From: an uncultured bacterium
GTDB lineage: Bacteria; Cyanobacteriota; Vampirovibrionia; Gastranaerophilales; Gastranaerophilaceae
Assembly: GCA_900554385.1 (NCBI GenBank)
Contig: USHE01000070.1
Span: 1 to 9,269, forward strand
Length of the DNA stretch: 9,269 nucleotides
Reading direction: 5' to 3'
Position 1 is the stretch's first letter, and each line of letters opens with the position of its first letter. The translations under genes were made by a program, and so were the position numbers. Of this stretch, positions 1 through 6,949 are shown in pieces. The notes beneath the pieces were generated by a model. It had not been told where the DNA came from and did no database searches. It saw nothing but the letters and a program-made list of their open reading frames with translations.

Positions 1-366
1 GCATATTTTAACCATTCTGAACTGTTCATTAAACCGTCTTCCAGTACTGTCCACAAAACTTTGCCATTAGCGGTCAAACCGGTTTCAGGAGTTTTGGCGT
101 CATCATCCAACGGCTCATCTTTGCCGTTGTCGTGATCAGGATGTTTGCCGTTTTCTATACCGTCTAGTTTTACCTTGTCGTCACTCGGACCGTTCATCCT
201 GTGCCACAAGTTTACGTACCATTGTCCCTGATCTTTATCGGTATAGACTATTACCTGTTCTGTTATTATCGGGTCAATTTTGTTAAATTCTTCTATCTCT
301 TTGTTTACCTGATCTTCCCATTCTTTGTGGGCTTTCTCCCATGCCTCTACGTCTGGGACTACCTTT
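1..366. repeat. Direct repeat block 1, copy in A (pairs with 8092-8457)
   Basis: This block aligns without gaps to 8092-8457 (offset 8091) with about 16 differences, all at silent codon positions by hand comparison. It encodes the conserved Trp- and Asp-rich second block of the paralogous protein. The match stops sharply near 366. Confidence 0.95.
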
Positions 367-1457
367 GAAACTTTTTCTTTAAGTTTCATGTCTTCCTGGA
401 ATGAAGCATAAAGAGCTAGAAGTTCTTCTCTTGTTGTTCCTAGAGTATTTTTACCATACCCCGGCGAACATCTTGTGTCCACATCTCTTAACACATAGAA
501 CATATCTGCAATTTTATCTTTCAAAAGTTTTTTCTGTTTTACACCATTAGCATCATAATAATAATCACTCAGCAATTTTTCTTTTAAAGTTGCATCAGGT
601 TTCAAGTCCGCACCCATAGTACCTGAAGCATAATAAGTTTTTTCAGGATCACTTGTATCAATAATTGCAGATGATACAGGAATGAGAGCAGCAGTTTTCT
701 CAATACCAGCACCAGTTATGTAGTCATAATTGATTTCTACAACATCACCAGTTGTCGTTGTAACGGTATAAGGATATTTAGAAGCATCATACGGATTTTC
801 TCCTGTAGACACAAGTTGATCAAGAAGGTGAGCCAATACGTGAAGGTAACAGCCCCAATCACCACCCTGAGCAGATGAGCCGCAAGAACCCTGACCTTTT
901 ACGAATAACTCGTAAAGCTCACCATTAGTCGTTTCTGTGTATTCAATCTTATTTAAATCTTTTTGCTGTGGCTCTTTAGCTATCAATCCACCGGGCGTGC
1001 CTGTTCCGCCGGTTACCCAGTTCTTCCAGTCTGAACCCCAGATTGATGTCGCTTTGTCTATATATGCAGGGTTATCCTTGTCCTGATCTTCGACATTCGC
1101 TACTCCGTATTTTTCCAAGAATTCACCCATTGTGGCACTTTCAAGATAATTTGTTGCATCCGTTTCTGATACCATTATCTGCCCGTCTTGATTTATTATG
1201 CCATATTGGTTTTTCAATGGTCCATAGTGAGTTAAGCTTGTGCCTGTAAGCTTTTGAATTGTTTTATTGCCGTCTTTATCATAAGTTGAGAACATTAACT
1301 GGGTTTGATTTAAAGCATCCAAGTATGCTGCACTTGCTTCGCTTGTTTTCGTTGCAAGTGCCATCTTCGCTGTCGTTATTGTCTGTGAACGCAGTTCATT
1401 ATCCGACAATCTTGATGTTATGCTTAGTAATCTCGCTTGTGATGCACTCAAGCCCAT
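1..1457 (-). CDS. Large Gastranaerophilales-type paralogous protein, copy A (C-terminus outside window)
   Basis: The frame is open from ATG at 1457 to the window edge, giving 485 residues with no stop. I do not know its function. Residues 1-60 are helical and polar (MGLSASQARLLS, then ELRSQTITTAKMALATKTSE), with no signal peptide or membrane segment. Residues 79-172 and about 364-485 are nearly identical to copy B at 8967-9248 and 8092-8457. Residues 173-363 are a divergent core containing a GCYLHVLAHLL stretch whose Cys and His recur in copy B as CCYMHVMADLI. The second conserved block is Trp- and charge-rich (PDVEAWEKAHKEWEDQ) and ends in an Asp-rich segment. Joining the copy B tail predicts about 592 residues. 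ATG 1457 was preferred over the in-frame ATG at 1484 because AAGGGA lies 11-12 nt upstream of it and MGLSASQ matches the family start I recall. Family assignment is from memory; the reading frame is certain. Confidence 0.85.
   Translation of the reverse strand, partial: MGLSASQARLLSITSRLSDNELRSQTITTAKMALATKTSEASAAYLDALNQTQLMFSTYDKDGNKTIQKLTGTSLTHYGPLKNQYGIINQDGQIMVSETDATNYLESATMGEFLEKYGVANVEDQDKDNPAYIDKATSIWGSDWKNWVTGGTGTPGGLIAKEPQQKDLNKIEYTETTNGELYELFVKGQGSCGSSAQGGDWGCYLHVLAHLLDQLVSTGENPYDASKYPYTVTTTTGDVVEINYDYITGAGIEKTAALIPVSSAIIDTSDPEKTYYASGTMGADLKPDATLKEKLLSDYYYDANGVKQKKLLKDKIADMFYVLRDVDTRCSPGYGKNTLGTTREELLALYASFQEDMKLKEKVSKVVPDVEAWEKAHKEWEDQVNKEIEEFNKIDPIITEQVIVYTDKDQGQWYVNLWHRMNGPSDDKVKLDGIENGKHPDHDNGKDEPLDDDAKTPETGLTANGKVLWTVLEDGLMNSSEWLKY
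942..1223. repeat. Direct repeat block 2, copy in A (pairs with 8967-9248)
   Basis: This block aligns without gaps to 8967-9248 (offset 8025). About 11 changes are silent and one clear change is Ile to Val, with a Leu/Tyr difference at the edge. It encodes the first conserved block, residues 79-172. Confidence 0.95.
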
Positions 1458-1460
1458 CGT

Positions 1461-1480
1461 CTTACGTTCCCTTTCCGTAA
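1461..1480 (-). promoter_or_regulatory. Ribosome-binding site in the loop of a small hairpin upstream of copy A
   Basis: On the minus strand TTACG and CGTAA (1480-1476 and 1466-1462) pair as a 5-bp stem. Its 9-nt loop GAAAGGGAA holds the Shine-Dalgarno-like AAGGG, upstream of ATG 1457. The alternative in-frame ATG at 1484 lies just outside this hairpin. The stem is weak, so the pairing could be chance; the purine-rich site itself is the best ribosome-binding site for this gene. Confidence 0.4.
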
Positions 1481-1498
1481 ACATACTTTGTCTACACT

Positions 1499-1527
1499 AC
1501 TATATACGGAATTTTTATCAGAGAACT
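1499..1527 (-). promoter_or_regulatory. Possible promoter of copy A
   Basis: Reading leftward, TATAGT (1504-1499) is a fair -10 hexamer, with only a weak AGTTCT in the -35 position (1527-1522, 17-nt spacer). Transcription would begin near 1492 and give a leader of about 35 nt including the purine-rich ribosome-binding site. The match is modest in a very AT-rich spacer. Confidence 0.3.
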
Positions 1528-1565
1528 TTAATAAAAAAGTCTTATATGAAATAAATTTTAACAAT

Positions 1566-1593
1566 TTGCAAAAGTCTAAATAATTGCTACGAT
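1566..1593 (+). promoter_or_regulatory. Promoter of the sensor kinase gene, predicting a leaderless mRNA
   Basis: TTGCAA (1566-1571) is followed after 16 nt by an extended -10, TGCTACGAT (1585-1593). Initiation about 7 nt downstream would fall on or next to ATG 1600. No Shine-Dalgarno sequence precedes that ATG, which fits a leaderless transcript. Confidence 0.5.
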
Positions 1594-1599
1594 TATATT

Positions 1600-3312
1600 A
1601 TGATACGAATTTTGATGATATCCGACAAAGAAAAAACATCTAATAAATATAAAGACCTCCTTACCCGTAACAAGTACGATATAGAGGTGCTTTCGGATGT
1701 TACATTTATCAATGACTTACTAACTGTTACACCGCCTGATATCATAATTTTCGATACAGAAAGCAATATTGATTTTAAAATTTTAAGTAAGAATATTAAA
1801 CCCCTTTGTGAAAAAACTATTATCTTGCTTCTGACCGCAGAAAATTTCACGGACAGAGAACTTATTAAAACAGCCAACGCATTTATATCAGAAAACGCAA
1901 ATGACGAAATCATTTTAGGTACTCTGAACATGAACCTTAGAATGAAAAACTCACTGGAAAAATTGTCCGAAACAAACAAAGATTTACAAGACAGTTTGTA
2001 CCGACAAAATGCACTTTATTCAACGAGTTCTCAATTTGCAGGAACTCTTGAGAAAAAGAAATTAATTAACTTTATGATAGAGGGTTTTGACAGAGCCTTA
2101 AGTTTCTCGCTAACCTGCACTCTTTCTTTTTGCGACAATGAACCCGTTCTTTTGATAAATTCATTACACGAATTGTCAGATGAATTGATAAGTGCGTTAA
2201 AACTGAGAACATTATTACACTACAATTCAATGTTTGAAAACTCCAAAATCCCGTATAAAATAGACCCTGAAAAATTAAAAGTTGTAAAACATATAAAAGA
2301 TAATGCAAGCAGATTTACTTTTGATATTTTTCACTACGACTATATGTTTGCACCAATAAAACTCGGAGAAAACACATACGGGTGTGTTGAAATTTTCAAA
2401 GACGCTCCGTTTAGCTCTGATGATGCAAGATGCTTTCAAACAATTGCTCAACAGGTTGCATTGCCACTAAAAAGCGCATCTCTGTATCAGGAAATCAAAG
2501 AAACAAACCTAAAATTAGAGAAACTGGAACGGTTGAAATCTGAATTCATATCTATCGTATCTCATGAGCTAAGAACTCCCTTAACATCAATCAAGAACTC
2601 ACTCGATATTCTGATGACGGGTAAATGCGGAGAAATCAACGACGCCGGCTCAAAATTTCTTAATATGGCAAAAAGAAATGTACAACGGCTTGCAGGAATT
2701 ATAAATGATCTTCTCGATTTGTCTAAAATCGAAGCAGGAAAAATGGATTTTCATTTTAAAAATATCAACATTCATCAGGTTATTGACTACGTAAAATCCA
2801 CATTATCCATTCTTGCCAAAGACAAAAACATTGAACTGCTCACAGATGAAACAGATTCCCTACCTGAAATTTTTGCTGATTCCCAAAGGCTGGAGCAGGT
2901 GCTTACCAACCTTGTATCAAACGCAATAAAATTCACTCCGGAAGGCAAAAAAATTATAATAAGTTCTAAACTTACAAATGCTGAAAATATAGAGGTACAT
3001 CCCTACTTTCAAGAAGAAATCGAAAAACTCAAAGGTGATTATATAATCGTTTCTGTAAAAGATGAAGGTATCGGTATTGCAGAAAAAGACCTCCTGCATG
3101 CCTTTGATAAATTTGCACAAATAGAAAACTCCTTATCGAGAAAAGTCGGGGGTTCAGGACTCGGGCTTCCTATCGCAAAACAGCTTCTTGATGCTCACAA
3201 CGGCGCAATCTGGTGCTGCAGTCAACTCGAAAAAGGATCCGAATTTTCTTTTGCAATTCCTGTTGCGAGAACTCACTCAGGTTTACCCGAAGAACAGCTC
3301 TCTGTGCTTTAA
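1600..3312 (+). CDS. Soluble sensor histidine kinase with N-terminal receiver-like and GAF domains
   Basis: This 570-residue protein is a two-component sensor kinase with no membrane segment, so it should sense a cytoplasmic signal. Residues 1-115 resemble a receiver domain with a phospho-acceptor-like Asp52 (IIIFD), but the acidic pair is reduced to one Asp (D9) and the conserved Lys-Pro loop is missing, so it looks degenerate. Residues about 135-290 are a GAF-type sensor domain. A short coiled coil (about 292-310) leads to the HisKA dimerisation helix with phospho-accepting His322 in SHELRTPL. The ATP-binding domain is complete: N box with Asn437 and Asn441, G1 box DEGIGI from Asp488, F box FDKF, and G2 box GGSGLGL at 517-523. 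The start at 1600 keeps the first beta strand (MIRILMI). It ends with TAA. The receiver gene 74 nt downstream is the obvious phosphotransfer partner (inference). Ligand unknown. Confidence 0.95.
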   Translation: MIRILMISDKEKTSNKYKDLLTRNKYDIEVLSDVTFINDLLTVTPPDIIIFDTESNIDFKILSKNIKPLCEKTIILLLTAENFTDRELIKTANAFISENANDEIILGTLNMNLRMKNSLEKLSETNKDLQDSLYRQNALYSTSSQFAGTLEKKKLINFMIEGFDRALSFSLTCTLSFCDNEPVLLINSLHELSDELISALKLRTLLHYNSMFENSKIPYKIDPEKLKVVKHIKDNASRFTFDIFHYDYMFAPIKLGENTYGCVEIFKDAPFSSDDARCFQTIAQQVALPLKSASLYQEIKETNLKLEKLERLKSEFISIVSHELRTPLTSIKNSLDILMTGKCGEINDAGSKFLNMAKRNVQRLAGIINDLLDLSKIEAGKMDFHFKNINIHQVIDYVKSTLSILAKDKNIELLTDETDSLPEIFADSQRLEQVLTNLVSNAIKFTPEGKKIIISSKLTNAENIEVHPYFQEEIEKLKGDYIIVSVKDEGIGIAEKDLLHAFDKFAQIENSLSRKVGGSGLGLPIAKQLLDAHNGAIWCCSQLEKGSEFSFAIPVARTHSGLPEEQLSVL

Positions 3313-3326
3313 CAAATTTTAACAAA

Positions 3327-3355
3327 TTAGAAGATGTGCATTAATATGCTATAAT
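3327..3355 (+). promoter_or_regulatory. Internal promoter for the receiver and GspE-like genes
   Basis: A consensus extended -10, TGCTATAAT (3347-3355), lies in the 74-nt gap after the kinase gene, with TTAGAA (3327-3332) in the -35 position at 17-nt spacing. Transcription would start near 3362 and give a leader of about 25 nt. The receiver gene can therefore be expressed separately from the kinase. Confidence 0.65.
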
Positions 3356-3386
3356 GTCTTATATAAACAGATTATTAGGGGAAATT

Positions 3387-3755
3387 ATGAAAAAGATTTT
3401 GATTGTTGATGACGAACAAGATATAGTCGAAAGCCTTAAATTTATACTTGAAGCCTCGGATTATACCTGCTATGCAGCTTATAACGGAGAAGATGGTCTA
3501 AGACTTGCTAAAGAAATTATGCCTGACTTGATTATTCTTGACGTTATGATGCCAAAAATTAACGGGTATAAAATCAGCAGATTATTAAAGTATGACAATA
3601 AATACAAAAATATTCCGATTTTAATGATTACCGCACGTTCTCAAGATGAAGATAAGTTAATCGGAGAAGAAACAGGCGTCAATGAATATATTACTAAACC
3701 TTTTGAACTTGAATATGTTGTAAATAAAGTAAATCAGTATTTGAAAGACTATTAA
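3387..3755 (+). CDS. Single-domain CheY-like response regulator
   Basis: This 122-residue protein is a stand-alone receiver with no output domain. All phosphorylation residues are present: Asp8, Asp9 (ILIVDDE), phospho-acceptor Asp52 (IILDVMMPKING), Thr82 (MITAR) and Lys104 in the TKPF loop. Start ATG 3387 was chosen because AGGGGAA sits just upstream. An in-frame ATG at 3354 would begin inside the promoter -10 box and add 11 residues unlike any receiver N-terminus. It follows the kinase by 74 nt and precedes the GspE-like gene by 5 nt. It most likely accepts phosphate from His322 of the neighbouring kinase and acts by protein-protein contact, as CheY, PilG and PilH do; the coupled GspE-like protein is the first candidate target (inference). 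The stop is TAA. Confidence 0.95.
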   Translation: MKKILIVDDEQDIVESLKFILEASDYTCYAAYNGEDGLRLAKEIMPDLIILDVMMPKINGYKISRLLKYDNKYKNIPILMITARSQDEDKLIGEETGVNEYITKPFELEYVVNKVNQYLKDY

Positions 3756-3760
3756 CATTT

Positions 3761-5149
3761 ATGGAAACAGTTACTAATAAAACACTTGAAAAACTTAAAT
3801 ATGACCTTGTAAGAGCAGGACTTGTGCCTTATGAAACAATTGAACAGGCAGAAGAAATCGCAAACGCCCAAAATATTAACATTGGTCAAGCCCTCATTAA
3901 TTCAGGAGTTCTCACAGAAGATGCTATTATAAAATTTTTGGAAACAAAACTTCACCTGCCATCGGTAAATCTTGAAGATTATACCCTTGACAAAAACTGC
4001 CTGAAATATATAAGTTTTTCAGATGCAAGAAAGTATAAAATTATCCCGCTGTTCAAAATAGAAGATACTCTTACTGTAGCAATGGCTGACCCGTTGGACT
4101 TGTTTGCAATTGACAAAATCGTAGAATCAGCCTCATGTTCAATTGAACCGGATATTTCATCAGAATCAAGTATTCTAAAAAAAATAGATGAATACTACAA
4201 AACTGATATTACTGTCGGAGAGATTTATACAAATAGTGAATATATTGATTTTGACTGGAGAGAAGAACTGCACAACGAGGATTTGAGCGATAATCACATG
4301 CAAAAAATTATCCGTGCAATTCTTAAACAAGCAATATTGGAGCAAGTCCATGAAGTTACATTCCAACGAGAAACAGAGGGCTTGTGCGTCAATTTTAAGA
4401 ATAACGGAGAAATTTCAAACAAAGGTACAATTCCAAACGTACTGACATCTTCATTCACTGCGAAATTAAAAACTCTCGCTGAATTAGATCCGTCAGTTTC
4501 AGAAGTTCCTCAGCTTGGCAAGCTTTGTTTTAAAGTTGACGATATATCTGTAATCGCCAGCGTATCAACATTTCCGACAATTATGGGGGAAAGAATTTTT
4601 CTTAAAATTTATAAACCGCCGAAAAAACTTTCCAAAATTATCACAGCAGAAAAAAGTTTGCAAACAATAAATAATGCACTTAATCACTCAGGGATAATTC
4701 TGGTGTGCGGTTCTCCACTGAGCGGAAAAACTCATGTAATATATTCTTTGCTTTCTGAAATTGCATCAAAGGATAAAAACAAAAATATTATGACTCTCGA
4801 AAGTATAGCAAAATATAATCTGGCGGGGGTTAATCAGTGCGAACTTAACGAAAATATAAGCTTCAATATGGATAAGGCGTCAAGATTTATTGAGTTTCAA
4901 TCACCCGATATTATTTATCTTGAAGGGGTTAAGACAAAAGAAATTTTTGATTATTTTGCAAGTCTTGTCTACAATAACAAGACAATAATCATGGAATTTC
5001 TTGCAAACAATATGGAAGAACTTCGCAATAAAATGGCGTTTTCTGATTTTGAAACACTAAAATCATTGTTAAGCTGTATGATATTCATTCACTCTAAAGA
5101 CAGTATAGAAGTATTCAATAAAGAAACAATACAAAAATATCTTGCGTAA
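3761..5149 (+). CDS. GspE/PilB-like secretion or pilus ATPase homologue with degenerate catalytic motifs
   Basis: This 462-residue protein is homologous to type II secretion and type IV pilus assembly ATPases. Residues 1-145 form a GspE_N/MshEN-type domain with two helical repeats (RAGLVPYETIEQA, and IGQALINSGVLTEDAIIKFL), the domain that binds c-di-GMP in some relatives. Residues 175-290 match the N2 domain (LAELDPSV, STFPTIMGER). The C-terminal ATPase has a plausible Walker A, GSPLSGKT at 317-324 with Lys323. The Walker B region reads DIIYLEGVKT (383-392) where the family has a GE-R-D order, the Asp box is LESIAK, the His box is replaced by IIMEFLANN, and no CxxC zinc motif is present. It is shorter than the usual 550 or so residues. 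It starts 5 nt after the receiver gene without a clear Shine-Dalgarno site, suggesting translational coupling. It is probably a regulatory or non-hydrolysing paralogue (inference). Confidence 0.85.
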   Translation: METVTNKTLEKLKYDLVRAGLVPYETIEQAEEIANAQNINIGQALINSGVLTEDAIIKFLETKLHLPSVNLEDYTLDKNCLKYISFSDARKYKIIPLFKIEDTLTVAMADPLDLFAIDKIVESASCSIEPDISSESSILKKIDEYYKTDITVGEIYTNSEYIDFDWREELHNEDLSDNHMQKIIRAILKQAILEQVHEVTFQRETEGLCVNFKNNGEISNKGTIPNVLTSSFTAKLKTLAELDPSVSEVPQLGKLCFKVDDISVIASVSTFPTIMGERIFLKIYKPPKKLSKIITAEKSLQTINNALNHSGIILVCGSPLSGKTHVIYSLLSEIASKDKNKNIMTLESIAKYNLAGVNQCELNENISFNMDKASRFIEFQSPDIIYLEGVKTKEIFDYFASLVYNNKTIIMEFLANNMEELRNKMAFSDFETLKSLLSCMIFIHSKDSIEVFNKETIQKYLA

Positions 5150-5173
5150 TTTTAAAATCCCAAAATATTAAAG

Positions 5174-5908
5174 TTATGCGATATAAAACACAAGGTTAAT
5201 AATAAAATCGCAAATAAGCATATAAATAGTCGAGAGGATTGCCGCCTGCGTGGTAGAAGTTCCAACCTCTTTAGCTCCGCCTTTCGTTTCATAACCTTGA
5301 GTAGCACAAACCAAAGCTATAACAACACCAAAAACTGAAGCTTTTAAAAGACTGATGTAAATATCTCTTGTGGAAAGCCACGCCCACACAGAATACATAT
5401 ACCTGTCAGGATGTAAGTCGATTGTAATGTTTGACACCAAAAGCCCGCCTGCAATACCAATAACTTCCGCCAACAAAACAACCATCGGTACAGTAAAAGC
5501 AGACGCTATAATTCTGGGTGCAAAATAGTAACCTACCGGATCAACTTTAAGAGTCTTAATTGCGTCAACCTGTGAAGTTACCTGCATATTTGCGATTTCA
5601 GCCGAAATTGCCGTTCCAGCCCTTGCACCTATAGCAAGCGCAACAAAACCCGGTGCAATTTCTCTTATCATTACAATTGCAATAGTTCCGCCAATATAGG
5701 TTTCAGCCCCTGACATAAGGAATTGTTTTGCCACCTGAATTGCAATAACGGCAGCTGCTATAAACGCAATAATCAGAGAAATAGGTAATGAATCATAACT
5801 AATTGATGCAGCCTGTGCGATAACAGACTCAAATCTAACCTGCCCTCTGAACAGATATTTCAGACTTCTTATTAAATTTTGAACACACAATCCTAAAAAT
5901 TTTATCAT
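5174..5908 (-). CDS. mlaE: MlaE/YrbE-family ABC transporter permease
   Basis: This 244-residue inner-membrane protein belongs to the MlaE (DUF140) family, the permease of ABC systems that move phospholipids or other lipids across the envelope; cyanobacterial and plastid relatives are called Ycf63/TGD1. Hydrophobic segments lie at about 42-65, 73-97, 132-160, 186-204 and 222-243. Family signatures are clear: REIAPGFVALAIGARAG (82-98), DAIKTLKVDPVGYYFAPR (115-132, allowing small differences) and a C-terminal GYETKGGAKEVGTSTT (205-220). Length is normal. The partner ATPase (MlaF) and MCE substrate-binding protein (MlaD) are not in the window. It lies 49 nt downstream of ilvE, with a strong hairpin between them, and converges with the GspE-like gene with a 24-nt gap. 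The Shine-Dalgarno site is weak (CAGAAAA). The stop is TAA. Confidence 0.93.
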   Translation of the reverse strand: MIKFLGLCVQNLIRSLKYLFRGQVRFESVIAQAASISYDSLPISLIIAFIAAAVIAIQVAKQFLMSGAETYIGGTIAIVMIREIAPGFVALAIGARAGTAISAEIANMQVTSQVDAIKTLKVDPVGYYFAPRIIASAFTVPMVVLLAEVIGIAGGLLVSNITIDLHPDRYMYSVWAWLSTRDIYISLLKASVFGVVIALVCATQGYETKGGAKEVGTSTTQAAILSTIYMLICDFIINLVFYIA

Positions 5909-5917
5909 AATTTTCTG

Positions 5918-5946
5918 AAAAGCGGCGGAGTTATTCTAACTCCGCC
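5918..5946 (-). terminator. Hairpin between ilvE and mlaE, likely terminator or attenuator
   Basis: A perfect 10-bp inverted repeat, GGCGGAGTTA and TAACTCCGCC (5946-5937 and 5933-5924), closes a 3-nt loop and is followed on the minus strand by GC and then TTTT (5921-5918). It lies 11 nt after the ilvE stop and 15 nt before the mlaE ATG. The short T tract suggests partial termination. TATACT (5954-5949) just upstream could instead be a -10 box, which would put the hairpin in the mlaE leader. Confidence 0.65.
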
Positions 5947-5957
5947 ATAGTATAAAA

Positions 5958-6869
5958 TTAGTAAACCGGCATACACCAGTGTTTGTATTTAGCAACCTTA
6001 CCTCTAACAACGTCAAAGTAAAGTTTTTGAAGTTCTTTAGAAATAGGACCGACTTTACCATCACCGAGATCTCTATTATCGACACTTACGATAGGACTGA
6101 TTTGCGCACCCGTACCACAGTAGAAAGCTTCATCAGAGATATAAAGTTCAGTTCTGTCGATAGCTCTTTCTTCAGTTTCAATACCCAAATCTTTAGCGAG
6201 TTCAATAACAGTATTACGAGTAACCCCAACAAGAATATTATCAGTTTTCATTGTTGTAACAAGTTTGCCGTTCTGTACCAAGAACAAGTTCATTGCAGAA
6301 CCCTCTGTAACTTGTCCTGCCTCATCAAGAACTACAGCGTCGTCAAAACCGGCATTATGAGCGTCAGTTTTAATCAATGCGGCATTTGCATAAGAACCTG
6401 CAACTTTAGCACGCGGCGGGATAGCGTTGTCACTGTTTCTTCTCCAGCTTGATACACAAACTTTCAACCCTTTTGAGGTATCAATATAATCGCCCATTTT
6501 GTTTGTGATTAACATAAAGCGGTCTTCGTTATCATACAAACCAGGACCGACCTATTGAGCAGCTTTATATAGATTTGGACGCATGTAAGCATCTTGTTTG
6601 TAATTATTTTTCTTAAGAAGATCTTTCGTAATTTTGCAATATTCTTCTACCGTATAAGGGCTGTTCATATACATAATTTTTGCACTTCTTAAAAGTCTTT
6701 CATAGTGTTCAGGAGCGCGAAATACGTACAACTGTTTTTCTTCATCGTTCCAATAAGCTCTAATTCCTTCAAAAACAGCAGTACCGTATAAAAATGCGTG
6801 AGTCCTTACGGGAATCATTGCCTTCTCAGCTTCTACAGTTTTACCGTTTAAAAAATAATACTCTGTCAT
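5958..6869 (-). pseudogene. ilvE: Branched-chain amino acid aminotransferase IlvE, interrupted by one in-frame TAG
   Basis: Read through one amber codon, this is a full-length (303-codon) class IV PLP aminotransferase. It interconverts Leu, Ile and Val with their 2-oxo acids using glutamate in the cytosol. The first 105 residues (6869-6555) contain the RTHAFLYGTAVFEGIRAY signature and MRPNLYKAAQ. TAG is at 6554-6552. The remaining residues continue in the same frame, with VGPGL, the PLP-binding Lys155 in PPRAKVAGSY, the cofactor-site QVTEGSAMNLF and the C-terminal YISDEAFYCGTGAQISPI. Apart from the TAG everything looks intact. A strong Shine-Dalgarno site (AGGAGG) lies 5 nt before ATG 6869. 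The second half could begin only at a TTG (6539) with no ribosome-binding site, so reinitiation is unlikely. The amber falls in a loop-like segment. Status is open: recent nonsense mutation, sequence error, or suppressed stop. The normal end is TAA. Confidence 0.88.
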
Positions 6870-6903
6870 AATTCCTCCTTAAAATATTAATTTAAATATA
6901 CCA
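6870..6903 (-). promoter_or_regulatory. Promoter and ribosome-binding site of ilvE
   Basis: On the minus strand TGGTATATT (6903-6895) is an extended -10 element. The nearest -35-like hexamer, TTGCGC (6925-6920), is at a long 19-nt spacing. The transcript would carry a strong AAGGAGG Shine-Dalgarno site immediately before ATG 6869. ilvE can therefore be transcribed independently of the upstream protease gene. Confidence 0.5.
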
Positions 6904-6949
6904 TAAAATAATATTTAAGGCGCAAATATTTACGGAATATTAAAAACTG

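Noticed and set aside
1593..1979. 128-codon open frame on the minus strand
   Set aside because: It is antisense to the kinase N-terminus and has no recognisable motif or ribosome-binding site.
3354..3386. Earlier in-frame ATG for the receiver gene
   Set aside because: It lies within the -10 box, has no ribosome-binding site and adds residues unlike any receiver. ATG 3387 has AGGGGAA at good spacing.
5979..6452. 157-codon open frame on the plus strand
   Set aside because: It lies antisense to ilvE, whose protein has clear family motifs. Its own translation is low in complexity, and it has no ribosome-binding site.
6910..6930. AATATTT/AAATATT inverted repeat between the protease and ilvE
   Set aside because: It is a 7-bp pure A/T stem in AT-rich spacer with no proper T tract, expected by chance.
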